This document shows positions 10,062 through 19,719 of a stretch of 64,000 nucleotides of DNA, one piece after another. Position 1 is the first letter of the stretch, and every line of letters starts with the position of its first letter. A program made the translations under genes and the position numbers. The DNA is from Vibrio gazogenes (GTDB taxonomy: Bacteria > Pseudomonadota > Gammaproteobacteria > Enterobacterales > Vibrionaceae): assembly GCF_023920225.1 (NCBI RefSeq), contig NZ_CP092587.1, positions 1,426,001 through 1,490,000 of the forward strand, in the 5' to 3' direction. The notes below the pieces were generated by a model. The model made no database searches, was not told the origin of the DNA, and was given only the letters and a program-made list of their open reading frames with translations.

Positions 10062-11099
10062 TCAGCTTCCGGATTGTTGAATTAAAAGATAGATCAGATA
10101 GACACCGCCAATACTGATGGTCACAATGCCGACCGGTAATTGATTCGGTGCGAAGAGGTTGGCTGCGACAAAGTCTGACAAAGTCAGCAACATGGCGCCC
10201 ATTAAAGCCGACGGAATGATGGCGACGCCGCCTTCCCGGGTCAGCTTTTTCGCCAATTGTGGGGCGACCAGCGCAATGAAAGAAATCGGGCCCGCAGTAG
10301 CTGTGACAGCCGCCGTTAAAATGACGCCGAATAACATCGCCAGTTGACGTGTTTTTTCACTGCTGATGCCCAGCATATTCGCACTGTCATCGCCCATTTC
10401 GAGGATATTCATCTTTCTCGCTAATATCATCGCTGCCAGTAACGCAACGCAGATGAAGGACATGGATGGCACCACCTGATCCCAGCTCACACCATTGAGC
10501 GAGCCGGCACCCCAAAGTGCTGCTGCCATCGATGTTTCTAAGCTGCTGGAAATCATCATCCAAGTATTAAATGCGCTCAGCATCGCGCTGACACCAATGC
10601 CAATAATGATCAGACGAAAGCCTTGTATACCTTGCTTAAACGCCAGCAGATACACCATACCGGCACACACAATGCCACCGACAATGGCACCGAAAGCAAT
10701 CTGCAAATAGCTGCCGCCGAACAGAATGATCACCACGAGCGCGCCCGTATAAGCACCGGTGTTGAAGCCAATCACATCGGGGCTCCCCAGCGGGTTGCGG
10801 ATGAGAGACTGAAACAACGCCCCGCTGACGCCCAGCGCTGCGCCAAACACTAATCCCGATGTGAGACGGGGCAGGCGCCATTCCAGCACGACCGTGGTCA
10901 GGAATTTTTCTCCTTCACCAAACAGGACTTGTGACAGTTCAGCAAAGGTTGTTTTCAATTGTCCGGTGGACAGCGCAAACACCGCGACAACAGATGTGAA
11001 ACATAGCAGCGCCAAAGACCACTTCAGCGCCCGTTTAGAGAGCAGAATATTGAGCCAGCCGGTTTGGCTGCCGAGCAGAATTGTATTCGATGGTTGCAT
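10062..11099 (-). CDS. fepG: Ferric siderophore ABC importer, permease (FepG-like)
   Basis: A 345-residue, highly hydrophobic FecCD/BtuC-family permease. It carries typical blocks such as FGAALGVSGALFQSLIRNPLGSPD, shown here as FGAALGVSGA and RNPLGSPD, and the late FIALVAPQLAKKL helix. It should pair with FepD to form the inner-membrane channel. Its ATG overlaps the fepD stop by one base (TAATG), which implies translational coupling. FepG and FepD are told apart mainly by gene order and by resemblance to the enterobactin system, so the two names could be swapped. Confidence 0.9.
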   Translation of the reverse strand: MQPSNTILLGSQTGWLNILLSKRALKWSLALLCFTSVVAVFALSTGQLKTTFAELSQVLFGEGEKFLTTVVLEWRLPRLTSGLVFGAALGVSGALFQSLIRNPLGSPDVIGFNTGAYTGALVVIILFGGSYLQIAFGAIVGGIVCAGMVYLLAFKQGIQGFRLIIIGIGVSAMLSAFNTWMMISSSLETSMAAALWGAGSLNGVSWDQVVPSMSFICVALLAAMILARKMNILEMGDDSANMLGISSEKTRQLAMLFGVILTAAVTATAGPISFIALVAPQLAKKLTREGGVAIIPSALMGAMLLTLSDFVAANLFAPNQLPVGIVTISIGGVYLIYLLIQQSGS

Positions 11100-12172
11100 T
11101 AGAGTTTACCAAAAGAGGTGACTTGACGTGCCAGATAAATCAGCACTGGCGCACCGACAAAAGCGGTCACAATCGAGACCCGGATTTCATTGATGGCGAT
11201 AACCCGGCCGACAATATCCGCACTGATGATCAGCAGGGGGCCGAGTAAAATCGCATACAGTGTGAGCCAGAGTTGGTTCGGGCCCGACAGGCGCCGGGCA
11301 ATATGAGGAATCATTAAACCAATGAAACCAATGGGGCCGGCAATGGCAGTTGAACTGCCGCACAGCAGGGCAATCGAGAACAAAGCGGCAAGTTGTACTA
11401 ATTTCACATTGGTGCCTAAACCTTGCGCAATGTCTTCACCGAGCGAAAGGTTATCTAATGCCGGAGAAATCACAAGTGCGACGATGATGCCAAATAACAC
11501 CGGTAACACCGCCATGGACGCGAGGGACAGATCGCGGATATCCAGTGAACCGGCATCCCAAAAACGCATTTGATCAAATGCCATCGGATTCATCAGAGTG
11601 ATCGACGAAGACACGCCTGCAAGTAGCGCCCCGATAGCAACCCCGGCTAATGTAATTTTGAGCGGATTGACGCGGGCTTCTTTGTACGTTCCGACAAAAT
11701 AAACAAAAACACTGGTGACCAACGCCCCGAAAAACGCCAGCCAGAGATGTTCTGGCATCGTTTGGTTGCCGAGTAACACCACCCCGGCCAGCACAAAGAA
11801 ACTTGCCCCGGCGTTGACTCCCAGAATCCCCGGATCGGCAAGGGGATTACGCGTGATGGATTGAATTAAGCACCCCGCGACAGCCAAAGCCGCACCGACG
11901 AGTAAGCCGATCACTGTTCTCGGGAATCGGCTCTCAACAATGATCAAACTTTCAGTCGAGTCAGTATTGGCGAGTAAAACATCCATCACCATACTGGGTG
12001 AGATACTTTTGGCACCCACAAAGATGCTCACCGTACAGATCATCAGTAGCGCGAGTAGCAGTGCGATGAGTTTGCCTGACGGGCTGGATAGTCGTGTCGA
12101 AAGCATGGCACGTTGTCTCGGGATTTTTACATCGTGACAGGATGTTTCGGGCGGTGAAAATAAGTTGGTCAT
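11099..12172 (-). CDS. fepD: Ferric siderophore ABC importer, permease (FepD-like)
   Basis: A FecCD-family permease of about 357 residues, first gene of the fepDGC operon. The blocks RNPLADPGILGVNAGA and GFIGLMIPHIARRL are family hallmarks; they cover the helices that form the channel and the loop that meets the ATPase. An in-frame TTG lies upstream at 12190, but the ATG at 12172 is preferred; neither has a strong ribosome site, and the ATG at 12106 is possible. The promoter region toward the divergent exporter gene contains a Fur-box-like sequence, so expression should rise in low iron. Confidence 0.88.
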   Translation of the reverse strand: MTNLFSPPETSCHDVKIPRQRAMLSTRLSSPSGKLIALLLALLMICTVSIFVGAKSISPSMVMDVLLANTDSTESLIIVESRFPRTVIGLLVGAALAVAGCLIQSITRNPLADPGILGVNAGASFFVLAGVVLLGNQTMPEHLWLAFFGALVTSVFVYFVGTYKEARVNPLKITLAGVAIGALLAGVSSSITLMNPMAFDQMRFWDAGSLDIRDLSLASMAVLPVLFGIIVALVISPALDNLSLGEDIAQGLGTNVKLVQLAALFSIALLCGSSTAIAGPIGFIGLMIPHIARRLSGPNQLWLTLYAILLGPLLIISADIVGRVIAINEIRVSIVTAFVGAPVLIYLARQVTSFGKL

Positions 12173-12187
12173 AGATGCTAATAAAAA

Positions 12188-12206
12188 CAATTATCATTTC
12201 CATTAT
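12188..12206. promoter_or_regulatory. Candidate Fur box between fepD and entS
   Basis: The sequence CAATTATCATTTCCATTAT resembles the Fur consensus (GATAATGATAATCATTATC) in its right-hand part and lies between two divergent siderophore transport genes. It is called by eye from motif and context. Confidence 0.6.
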
Positions 12207-12295
12207 TATAAATTAATGATTAGAATGTTCAAGCTTTAAGCGCTCGTCACGACGAGTAACGCCTTTAAATTCCTCAAATTTTGACGTAGAAGATC

Positions 12296-13585
12296 ATGAC
12301 AACGCGAAAACTGCTATTAGATTTTAGTCTGCTGAAAGAGAACCCCCATTTTAGAATGGTGTTTATTGCCAGAATGATGTCCGTACTCGCTTTAGGTATG
12401 ATGACGGTCGCCGTTCCCATCCAGATTCATCAAATGACCGGTTCAACCTTACAGGTTGGCTTGATTATGGCCTTAGACGGCATCGGCATGTTTATTGGTC
12501 TGCTGTTTGGTGGGGTGCTGGCCGATAAATATGACCGGCGTCAGTTGATTTTGATTGCCCGCGCGACCTGTGGTATCGGTTTCGGGGCATTAGCGCTCAA
12601 TAGCCTGTTGGCGAACGCATCATTGAGTGCGCTTTATCTCCTCTCCGTGTGGGATGGCTTTTTTGGCGCAATGGGTATGACCGCGCTGATGGCGTCGCTG
12701 CCAGTGATTGTCGGGCGAGAAAATCTACCGGCGGCAGCGGCCCTGAGTATGTTAACGGTACGCATCGGGATGGTGCTTTCGCCGGCGATTGGCGGTCTGA
12801 TCATTTCATTTGGTGATGTCAGTTGGAACTATTTAGCCGCTGCGGTTGGGACATTAGGGACCCTGATCCCCTTGTTTCGACTGCCGACCATGAAACCGAC
12901 GCATCAAACACCGGAGAATCCTTTACTCTCTTTGTATGAGGGAGTTCAGTTTCTGTTTTCCAATAAAGTGGTTGGCTGTGTGGTCGTATTCGGAACGTTG
13001 GAGACTTTGGCGACAGCGGTGCGGGTGATGTTCCCTGCATTGGCGTTAGAAACGTTTACCGGTGATGCAACGAATGCCGGTTTAATGTATTCAGCGATTC
13101 CCCTTGGTGCCATGATCGGTGCGTTAACGTCCGGGTGGGTGAAAACGTCACGCAAGCCCGGTATGGTGATGATTTATGCGACGATGGGTACCTTCTTATC
13201 CATTGTTTGCATGGGATTGGCAGGTAACTTCTGGTTGTTCTTAGCGATTCTGGTGGTCTATGGCTATGCAGGCTCCGTTGCTTCTCTGCTGCAATATTCC
13301 ATCGTTCAGGGGCATACGCCGGATCACTTATTAGGACGTGTCAGCAGCCTGTGGACAGCGCAGGATGTGACGGGAGACTCTGTCGGGGCGCTGGGGCTTG
13401 GTGCACTTGGTAAAGTCATGGCACCGGCACTGTCGGTCTTTAGCTTTGGTGTCGGGGCAACCGCTATCGGTATGTTGATGGTGATTGCGTTTCGTGCTTT
13501 ACGTCAGGCAACTTTGTTTGATCCCGCCTTAGCACCCCAACAAGAAGAAGCGGGCGGTGATTCACCACAAGCCACGACAGGCTAA
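12296..13585 (+). CDS. entS: MFS siderophore exporter (EntS/VabS-like)
   Basis: A 429-residue major facilitator protein with about 12 hydrophobic segments. The loop between helices 2 and 3 holds GGVLADKYDRRQ, the MFS motif A. EntS-type proteins export newly made catecholate siderophore from cytoplasm to periplasm. The gene faces fepD across a shared promoter region with a Fur-box-like site and a short hairpin (CTCGTC/GACGAG at 12243-12256) in the leader. The ATG at 12296 has GAAG close upstream. The role is inferred from family and position in the cluster; in vanchrobactin loci the counterpart is vabS. Confidence 0.88.
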   Translation: MTTRKLLLDFSLLKENPHFRMVFIARMMSVLALGMMTVAVPIQIHQMTGSTLQVGLIMALDGIGMFIGLLFGGVLADKYDRRQLILIARATCGIGFGALALNSLLANASLSALYLLSVWDGFFGAMGMTALMASLPVIVGRENLPAAAALSMLTVRIGMVLSPAIGGLIISFGDVSWNYLAAAVGTLGTLIPLFRLPTMKPTHQTPENPLLSLYEGVQFLFSNKVVGCVVVFGTLETLATAVRVMFPALALETFTGDATNAGLMYSAIPLGAMIGALTSGWVKTSRKPGMVMIYATMGTFLSIVCMGLAGNFWLFLAILVVYGYAGSVASLLQYSIVQGHTPDHLLGRVSSLWTAQDVTGDSVGALGLGALGKVMAPALSVFSFGVGATAIGMLMVIAFRALRQATLFDPALAPQQEEAGGDSPQATTG

Positions 13586-13649
13586 CGATTCCGCGCTCAG
13601 TGAATCCCGTTACCAGCATGTTCATTCTCAGTGAAGAAATCACCACGAT

Positions 13650-13671
13650 AACCGCCTCAAATGAGGCGGTT
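13650..13671. terminator. Bidirectional terminator between entS and fepB
   Basis: A 10-bp stem, AACCGCCTCA and TGAGGCGGTT, with a 2-base loop lies between two convergent genes; it is followed by a T-rich stretch on the plus strand. Confidence 0.75.
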
Positions 13672-13722
13672 TCTGGTTTCTGTTGGTAGATAAGGTATTG
13701 GTCGCGGATATGGGTAAGACGT

Positions 13723-14715
13723 TTAGCGGCTAAACGTCTTGTCCAGCGTGGCAAGCAAGTTCATCGAACTGTAGTAATCAAGTCTGAAAGAGTCGTTGCC
13801 CATCGCGAACACATGGCCTTGGCTGATGGCCGGCAGATGGGCAATGAATTTGTTATGTTTAACCTGCTTGATCAGCGAATTATCTGCGGCAAATAACAGC
13901 ACCGAACGGCCGGTAATCGCATCGGCAAAGTTTTCTCCGTTGACCGGCACGATATCTTGGCGTTGGCCCATTTGATGGTTGTGCTTCAGTGCGTCAGGGA
14001 GCGGGCTCAGGGTAAAACCCAGCGCATTCAGTATTTGTCCCTGCGCTGAGTCATTGGTCCAGAAGTTGCCGCCCCGATTGTCTCCGTAATAGACCAGCGC
14101 GGAGACCGGCTGCGGAGGCAGTGAAATTCGCGCTTTCAATGCCGTCAATTCGGTATCAAATTTGGTGATGGCGGACTCGGCTTGTTTTTCTCTGTCGGTG
14201 ATCGAAGCCAGCAGACGCGCTAACGTTTGCCAGCTCTTGTCATCGTAATTGATGACCAACGTCGGTGCGATGGTTGAGAACTGCCGATAGAGTTTGGCTG
14301 CAGAGTCTCCGCCGGTTGCAGACACAATAATCAGATCGGGTTTTTGTTTCGCGACTGCTTCGGCATTGGCGACGCCCTGATACAAGGGTTTGACCCCGCG
14401 TGCGTAGGCGACTTGGTTCCACTGATAAAAGAAACCGTTCTGGTCAGCCACGTGTGTGTTTGGGCGTGAGCCTCCCGAGGCAATCAGCGGCGCATCGATG
14501 GCGAGCAAGGTGCCGGTGATCGACACGCTGGTGGACACAATTCGTTTCGGTGGTTCGCTCAGCGTCACTTTTCCGTAATGGCTGGTAATGGTTTTCGGCC
14601 AGCCTTGGGAAATCGTCAGGTCTGCCTCTGAGGCGGTCTCTGCTGTATGGTCGTTGCATCCTGTAAGCAACATGGAAAATAAGATCCCCAAAAGGAGAGA
14701 AAATAAGCGAGGCAT
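13723..14715 (-). CDS. fepB: Periplasmic ferric siderophore-binding lipoprotein (FepB-like)
   Basis: A 330-residue periplasmic-binding protein of the FepB/FhuD class, which delivers ferric siderophore to FepDG. It starts with a lipoprotein signal ending in LLTGC (Cys 20), so it is probably anchored to a membrane, whereas E. coli FepB is soluble. The RIVSTSVS block and the later RSVLLFAADNS region fit the family. The ATG at 14715 is chosen because GGAG lies 7 bp upstream and the signal peptide begins here; upstream in-frame codons add a non-signal-like stretch. Its promoter region is shared with entB and holds two Fur-box-like sites. Confidence 0.88.
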   Translation of the reverse strand: MPRLFSLLLGILFSMLLTGCNDHTAETASEADLTISQGWPKTITSHYGKVTLSEPPKRIVSTSVSITGTLLAIDAPLIASGGSRPNTHVADQNGFFYQWNQVAYARGVKPLYQGVANAEAVAKQKPDLIIVSATGGDSAAKLYRQFSTIAPTLVINYDDKSWQTLARLLASITDREKQAESAITKFDTELTALKARISLPPQPVSALVYYGDNRGGNFWTNDSAQGQILNALGFTLSPLPDALKHNHQMGQRQDIVPVNGENFADAITGRSVLLFAADNSLIKQVKHNKFIAHLPAISQGHVFAMGNDSFRLDYYSSMNLLATLDKTFSR

Positions 14716-14813
14716 AACGAGCTCCGTGTCTGTCGAGCGCTGATCTGATTGGATGAAACCATACAGTGACAACGCGTGAGTCAATAGTTACAGGGGGAAT
14801 ACTTTATTGCGAA

Positions 14814-14882
14814 TGGCTATCATTATCAATTGATTTTATGAAAGCGGCTGTTTATTATTGTGGGAATGATAATTGTTAGCAT
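14814..14882. promoter_or_regulatory. Two candidate Fur boxes between fepB and entB
   Basis: GCTATCATTATCAATTGAT (about 14816-14834) and GAATGATAATTGTTAGCAT (about 14864-14882) both resemble the Fur consensus. They lie in the divergent fepB/entB promoter region, so both genes are probably repressed by Fur in iron-rich cells. Confidence 0.7.
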
Positions 14883-15014
14883 TTGTGTAATTGTCAGTGC
14901 TAATTGATATCGGTTTACTTCTGTTCGTGACTCTATGTTTCGGAATCTGTGTTTCGGAATCTGTGTTTCGCGAACGTGAGTCAGTCAGCAATTTTTTCAA
15001 CAAGGATAATCGTC

Positions 15015-15914
15015 ATGGCAATTCCCAAGATAGCCGCATACCCCATTCCCACCAGTGATTCATTCCCCGTGAACAAGGTCAATTGGCAGTTAGATGCAAA
15101 AAGAGCCGTGCTGCTGATTCACGACATGCAGGATTACTTTATTAATTTCTTCGATAAGAAAGCTGAACCGGTTCCTGCATTGATTCAACATATTCAGTCA
15201 ATCAAACAGGCGGCAAGTACGGCGGGGATTCCGGTGGTGTATACGGCCCAGCCCGCGAATCAGGATCCGCAAGAGCGTGCGTTACTGACCGATTTTTGGG
15301 GAGCCGGATTAACCCAAGATACCGCAATCATCACGGATGTCGCGCCGCAAGACAACGATGTGACTTACACGAAGTGGCGCTATAGTGCATTTAAAAAGAC
15401 CCCGCTGTTGGAATGGATGAACGACACGGGGCGCGACCAGTTGATCATTGTGGGTGTTTATGCCCATATCGGCGTGCTGTCTACAGCACTGGATGCCTTT
15501 ATGCTCGATATTCAGCCCTTTGTGGTTGGTGATGCCGTTGCCGATTTTTCATTGGCGGATCATCAATATGCGTTGCAGTTTATTACGGGCAGAGCCGGGA
15601 GCGTCAAATCCACTCAGCGTGTGATTGAAGAAATTCAGCATAGTGTGCAATCCTTCACGCCCACGGTTCTCGACATGATTGATCTCGATACCATGCAACA
15701 AGACGTCGCGGAGATTTTAGATCTCGATGTCGAAGAGATTGATGTTGATGAAAATCTGATGCTGCTTGGTCTGGATTCGATTCGCGCCATGAGCTTGTTT
15801 GAAAAATGGCGCAAGCAAGGGGTTGATGTCACTTTCTCGGAGGTCATCCAAAAAGTGACGTTAAGAGCGTGGTGGCAAACGATGGAAGCGGCTCAAACGC
15901 GCGCAGTTGCCTGA
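15015..15914 (+). CDS. entB: Isochorismatase / aryl carrier protein (EntB/VabB-like)
   Basis: A 299-residue two-domain protein. The N-terminal part is an isochorismatase that converts isochorismate to 2,3-dihydro-2,3-dihydroxybenzoate and pyruvate ([14 protein letters not shown] and [10 protein letters not shown] blocks). The C-terminal part is an aryl carrier domain with LGLDSIR; Ser 255 would carry the phosphopantetheine arm to which EntE loads DHB for the NRPS. The ATG at 15015 is preferred over an earlier in-frame ATG because [10 protein letters not shown] is the normal EntB start and AAGGA precedes it. The needed phosphopantetheinyl transferase is not in this window. Confidence 0.95.
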   Translation: MAIPKIAAYPIPTSDSFPVNKVNWQLDAKRAVLLIHDMQDYFINFFDKKAEPVPALIQHIQSIKQAASTAGIPVVYTAQPANQDPQERALLTDFWGAGLTQDTAIITDVAPQDNDVTYTKWRYSAFKKTPLLEWMNDTGRDQLIIVGVYAHIGVLSTALDAFMLDIQPFVVGDAVADFSLADHQYALQFITGRAGSVKSTQRVIEEIQHSVQSFTPTVLDMIDLDTMQQDVAEILDLDVEEIDVDENLMLLGLDSIRAMSLFEKWRKQGVDVTFSEVIQKVTLRAWWQTMEAAQTRAVA

Positions 15915-15939
15915 TTGCGTTTGATATCAAACGATTCAT

Positions 15940-15977
15940 ACAAAAAACCGATTTCACATGAAATCGGTTTTTTTGTA
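15940..15977 (+). terminator. Rho-independent terminator after entB
   Basis: The arms AAAAAACCGATTTCA and TGAAATCGGTTTTTT form a long stem with a T tract, just after entB and just before the IS200-type element. Confidence 0.88.
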
Positions 15978-16040
15978 TAGAGAAAACCCCCAGCTAGGCT
16001 GGGGGTTCCGTAAAGCTTACAGCTATAAGTCAGTTATATA

Positions 16041-16116
16041 ACCCCTTTCAATTTGATAAAAACGTCTTGTGGTCTGGCAACTACAAGAGTTAATTAAGAA
16101 TTGAAAGGGGGTCCCA
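16041..16116 (+). promoter_or_regulatory. 5' UTR hairpin that hides the tnpA ribosome site
   Basis: ACCCCTTTCAATT at 16041-16053 is complementary to AATTGAAAGGGG at 16099-16110, which contains the tnpA ribosome-binding site just before the ATG at 16117. Pairing would block translation. IS200 elements are known to limit transposition in this way. Confidence 0.75.
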
Positions 16117-16578
16117 ATGGGGGACGAAAAGAGCTTAGCGCACACGCGCTGGAACTGTAAATACCACATAGTCTTTGCACCGAAATATAGAAGGCAAGTG
16201 TTCTACGGAGAAAAACGTAGAGCAATAGGTGAAATATTGAGGAAACTATGTGAATGGAAAAATGTGAACATTCTTGAAGCGGAATGTTGCGCGGATCATA
16301 TCCACATGCTTTTAGAAATACCGCCCAAAATGAGTGTTTCAGGGTTTATGGGGTATTTGAAAGGTAAAAGTAGCCTAATGCTTTATGAACGATTCGGGGA
16401 TTTGAAGTTTAAATATAGAAATCGAGAATTTTGGTGCCGAGGTTATTATGTAGATACGGTAGGTAAGAATACGAGCAAGATACAAAATTACATCAAGCAC
16501 CAACTAGAGCAGGATAAAATGGGAGAGCAATTGTCGATTCCGTATTCAGGTAGCCCGTTTACGGGCCGCAGGGACTAG
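16117..16578 (+). CDS. tnpA: IS200-type Y1 transposase TnpA
   Basis: A 153-residue single-domain HUH transposase that cuts and joins single-stranded DNA. His 61 and His 63 (DHIHMLLEIPP) form the HUH metal site, and Tyr 125 in the segment NYIKHQ is the expected nucleophile. Length and sequence (KYHIVFAPKYRRQ near the start) match the IS200 group. The reading frame is intact, so the element may be active. Translation is probably held down by the leader hairpin. Confidence 0.95.
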   Translation: MGDEKSLAHTRWNCKYHIVFAPKYRRQVFYGEKRRAIGEILRKLCEWKNVNILEAECCADHIHMLLEIPPKMSVSGFMGYLKGKSSLMLYERFGDLKFKYRNREFWCRGYYVDTVGKNTSKIQNYIKHQLEQDKMGEQLSIPYSGSPFTGRRD

Positions 16579-16685
16579 TCATATGCAAATGTCAGATCAC
16601 TACGCGCCTGCTAGGGCGCTGCCAGTAGGAGAGCCTTATAGGCGCATATGAAAAACCACCGGCTATGCCGGTGGATACTTTTACA

Positions 16686-18365
16686 TTAGCTGGCCGAGAA
16701 CTGCTCTCTCAGTCGCTTCTTATTAATTTTACCGACCGGCGTTTTGGGTAAAACATCCATAAATTGGATTTGATCGGGGATTTTATATTCCGCGAGGCCT
16801 TTGCCATGCAAGAAACGCTTGAACACAATTGGTTTAATCGTTTTTGCCTGGTCGAGGTGCGTTTGATTGAGAACGATAATGGCGCAACTCCGCTCACCGA
16901 GAAACGCATCCTGAACCGCAATTAAGGCCGCATCGTGTACATCCGGGTGTTGCAGCAAAACGTTTTCGACTTCTTCGGCGGCAATTTTCTCGCCACCACG
17001 GTTGATCTGATCTTTATCGCGCCCGGTGACAATGATATTGCCATCTTGGGTTAATTTGACTAGATCACCCGTCGAATAAAATCCCTCATGATTGAACGCT
17101 CGTCGGTTATGTTCCGCGGCCCGGTAGTAACCGCGAATGGTGTAAGGGCCGCGAGTGAGTAACTGGCCTTCCTGACCGGCAGGTACCGGTTCTCCCTCTT
17201 CATTGACGACCAGCACTTCGTCATCGGGCGAAATCGGCCGCCCTTGAGTCGAAACGATAACGTCAATCGGATCATCCAATCGCGTGTAATTGACCAGACC
17301 TTCTGCCATGCCGAAGATTTGCTGCAATTGACAGTTCAATGTCTCTGGCAACTGTTGTGCCGCACTTTGGCTAAATTTAGCGCCGCCGACCTGAACCAGT
17401 TTTAAGCTGGAGATGTCCTCGCAGGCAGAAGGGGCGTATTGCATCCAGAGTAAGGCCAAAGGCGGAACCAGCGCGGATACGGTTACTTTGTGGCGTTCGA
17501 TTAAGCCAAATGCCGCTTTCGGTGATGGATCTTGACCTAATATGACGCAACCTCCGGAGAAAAACACCCCCAGTGAGCCGGGGGAGCTCAATGGGAAATT
17601 ATGGGCTGCCGGCAGAACACACAGGTATTTGGTTTCCGGGCCAAACCGACAGATTTCAATACTCCCGATTATGCTGTACACGTAGTCATTGTGCGTTCTT
17701 GGGATTAACTTTGGTGTGCCGGTTGTCCCGCCAGATAGCTGATAAAAAGCCACATCCGTTACCGGGCTGCCTTGTACAGAATCAGTGTGCTGGTTACTGG
17801 CGGGTCGGTCACAGGCGGGGTGGTCACTTGCATCCAAGTAGAGGGCGTCGAGCGCTTGAATCTCGGGATGAGCCGCAGTACCTGAGGTGATAGCGAGTTT
17901 TACCGAAGGGCAAGTCTCAAGCAGCTGTAAAGCCTGTTTTTGAGCATCAAAACCGGTGATCTGGTCAGAAAAAATATAGGCTTTTGCCTCAGTGTGCTGA
18001 CAGAAATAGCTTAATTCCATATGACGATGGGCGGGCAGCGCGAGAACTGGTTTAATCCTTTGCATGGTTAAGGCAAAAAAGCAGAAGTAAAACTCAGCTT
18101 CATTAGCCATTTGCAGCACCACATTGTCACCTGCGTTGAGACCCAGAGAAACAAAGCCTTGTGCAAGCCGGACGATGTTTTGCCGCATTTGTTGATACGT
18201 ATATTGTTGATCCTGACACACAAGGGCGATGGCATCCGGTGACTGATCTACGGTTGCCGATAAGCAATCAAATAGTGTCCGGTCTTGCCAGTATCCTTGC
18301 TTGCGGTAGTGCTGCTCATATTCCGCTGGCCAAGGGGTAAAGTCTAACGGTGTTAAAGAAGTCAC
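16686..18365 (-). CDS. entE: 2,3-dihydroxybenzoate-AMP ligase (EntE/VabE-like)
   Basis: A 559-residue adenylating enzyme that activates DHB with ATP and loads it on the EntB carrier domain. The P-loop-like YQLSGGTTGTPKLIPRTHND region (as SGGTTGTPK), the YSTGDLVK block and the closing GKINKKRLR Lys motif are typical of DHB ligases. The start is GTG at 18365, supported by AAGGGA about 8 bp upstream and by a start 10 bp after the entC stop. It is the second gene of an entC-entE operon, running toward the IS200 element. Confidence 0.95.
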   Translation of the reverse strand: MTSLTPLDFTPWPAEYEQHYRKQGYWQDRTLFDCLSATVDQSPDAIALVCQDQQYTYQQMRQNIVRLAQGFVSLGLNAGDNVVLQMANEAEFYFCFFALTMQRIKPVLALPAHRHMELSYFCQHTEAKAYIFSDQITGFDAQKQALQLLETCPSVKLAITSGTAAHPEIQALDALYLDASDHPACDRPASNQHTDSVQGSPVTDVAFYQLSGGTTGTPKLIPRTHNDYVYSIIGSIEICRFGPETKYLCVLPAAHNFPLSSPGSLGVFFSGGCVILGQDPSPKAAFGLIERHKVTVSALVPPLALLWMQYAPSACEDISSLKLVQVGGAKFSQSAAQQLPETLNCQLQQIFGMAEGLVNYTRLDDPIDVIVSTQGRPISPDDEVLVVNEEGEPVPAGQEGQLLTRGPYTIRGYYRAAEHNRRAFNHEGFYSTGDLVKLTQDGNIIVTGRDKDQINRGGEKIAAEEVENVLLQHPDVHDAALIAVQDAFLGERSCAIIVLNQTHLDQAKTIKPIVFKRFLHGKGLAEYKIPDQIQFMDVLPKTPVGKINKKRLREQFSAS

Positions 18366-18375
18366 GGTATGTCCC

Positions 18376-19557
18376 TTATGCTATCAGTCGGTCGTCAAGT
18401 TGAATGCCCGCAGCCTTTAAAATGGTGCCCATTTTCGCACCGGTTTCTTCAAGTTCACTTTGCGGAGAAGACTCGTTAACAATGCCCGCACCGGCAAAAA
18501 TACACATTTCGCGTTGACTGACTTCGGCACAACGAATCGTCACCACCCACTCACCGTTACCACGTGCATCACACCAGCCAATCATGCCACTGAAATACCC
18601 GCGCTCAAACGTTTCGATCTGCTTGATGGCTTGATAAGCCGATTGTCTTGGGAAACCACAAACGGCGGGCGTTGGGTGAAGTTCTGCGGCGATTTGCAGC
18701 GCGTTCACATCCGGGTCAATCGCCTGACCTTCTAACACCGTCGACAGGTGCAGCATGGTTTCGGTCTCGATGACCGATGGCACCATCGGTGTAAAGAGAT
18801 TCCGGCAGTAACGGCTCAAGACTTTCTCAACTTCTTCGACCACAAAGCTATGTTCATTTAAGTCTTTTTGGGTATCGAGTAATGAGGTATGAGAGCGTTG
18901 GTTATCTGACGCGTTGGTTGATTTGGGACGTGAGCCTGCAAGTGGGTTTGACATCACGTGTCCGCCTTTTTTGGCTAACAGTAACTCAGGGCTGGCCCCC
19001 ATCAGTTTGGCATTGTCTCCGATATCCGCAGCAAATGTGTAACCGCGCGCGTTGATAGAAAGCAGATTTCTGAGTAGTGCGGTTTGACTAATGTTTTGAT
19101 CGGTTGCGATGCGCACAGAGCGGGAGAGAACCACTTTAGAAAGCTCTGTGGTATTGAATAAATTCAATAAGGTAGAGACGCCTTGTTTATAGTCATTACC
19201 GGTCGGCGGAGAAATAACCGTTGCTTTGTTGGGGCTAAGGGCGTCATTTTTACTCCCTCTGGCACTACTGGAGACATACAGTTTTTGAGGAATAAAAAAC
19301 TTCGTCGGCGTGTTTTCGTCAAACGGCACCGTGGCAAACAACACCGGATTATCATTGGCTGATGTTTTCGCCTGCTCAAGCATTTGATTGGCGCGTTGGG
19401 CAAGCTCGGAAAAGGGGATGGCCTGATTGAATTGTTGTTCAATACCGACACCCAGCATGGAGTTGTTTGGTGATGCAAAGAAAAAAGGCGCTGTTTCTAG
19501 TTCTTGGTTCAAGAGCTCTTGAGCCATTTTGGAGAATCCAACAACTTCGCGTTTCAT
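18376..19557 (-). CDS. entC: Isochorismate synthase (EntC/VabC-like)
   Basis: A 393-residue chorismate-using enzyme that makes isochorismate, the first committed step to DHB. The C-terminal half carries the family blocks [25 protein letters not shown] and [10 protein letters not shown]. The ATG at 19557 has AGAGGTAA upstream and gives the usual length; an earlier in-frame ATG adds 17 residues without family support. The promoter faces entA and contains several Fur-box-like sequences. Confidence 0.95.
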   Translation of the reverse strand: MKREVVGFSKMAQELLNQELETAPFFFASPNNSMLGVGIEQQFNQAIPFSELAQRANQMLEQAKTSANDNPVLFATVPFDENTPTKFFIPQKLYVSSSARGSKNDALSPNKATVISPPTGNDYKQGVSTLLNLFNTTELSKVVLSRSVRIATDQNISQTALLRNLLSINARGYTFAADIGDNAKLMGASPELLLAKKGGHVMSNPLAGSRPKSTNASDNQRSHTSLLDTQKDLNEHSFVVEEVEKVLSRYCRNLFTPMVPSVIETETMLHLSTVLEGQAIDPDVNALQIAAELHPTPAVCGFPRQSAYQAIKQIETFERGYFSGMIGWCDARGNGEWVVTIRCAEVSQREMCIFAGAGIVNESSPQSELEETGAKMGTILKAAGIQLDDRLIA

Positions 19558-19633
19558 AATTACCTCTTTCAAATTTGGTGACAAATATTTGCCATTTGTT
19601 TCATACACAAAACATTGGTAGGATTATAGGTGA

Positions 19634-19696
19634 GAACGATTATCAATTTCAAATGATAATTTATCTTGTTTATAGATTGATAATCGTCATAATCAT
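19634..19696. promoter_or_regulatory. Fur-box cluster between entC and entA
   Basis: The stretch contains repeated, overlapping GATTATC, GATAATT and GATAATCGTCATAATC units in both directions, close to the Fur consensus. It covers the divergent entC/entA promoters and is the densest Fur-like region in the window. Confidence 0.75.
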
Positions 19697-19719
19697 GAAT
19701 CGCAACAGGAGACGTTGAG

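Larger units (their letters stand above)
15983..16680 (+). mobile_element. IS200/IS605-family insertion sequence (IS200-type, tnpA only)
   Basis: A compact element of about 0.7 kb with one TnpA gene and no TnpB. It has no terminal inverted repeats, as expected for this family, but has hairpins near its ends: AACCCCCAGC/GCTGGGGGTT at 15985-16007 on the left and CCACCGGC/GCCGGTGG at 16656-16674 on the right. These are the structures that TnpA reads in single-stranded DNA. It sits in the gap between the convergent genes entB and entE and breaks no gene. The exact ends cannot be fixed by eye; the limits given are approximate. Confidence 0.88.

Noticed and set aside
12174..12190. TTG start for FepD
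   Set aside because: It would sit within the Fur-box-like region and has no ribosome site; the ATG at 12172 is more plausible.
16578..16680. A TnpB or second gene in the IS200-type element
   Set aside because: Only about 100 bp remain after TnpA, and they form the right-end hairpin; IS200-type elements have TnpA only.
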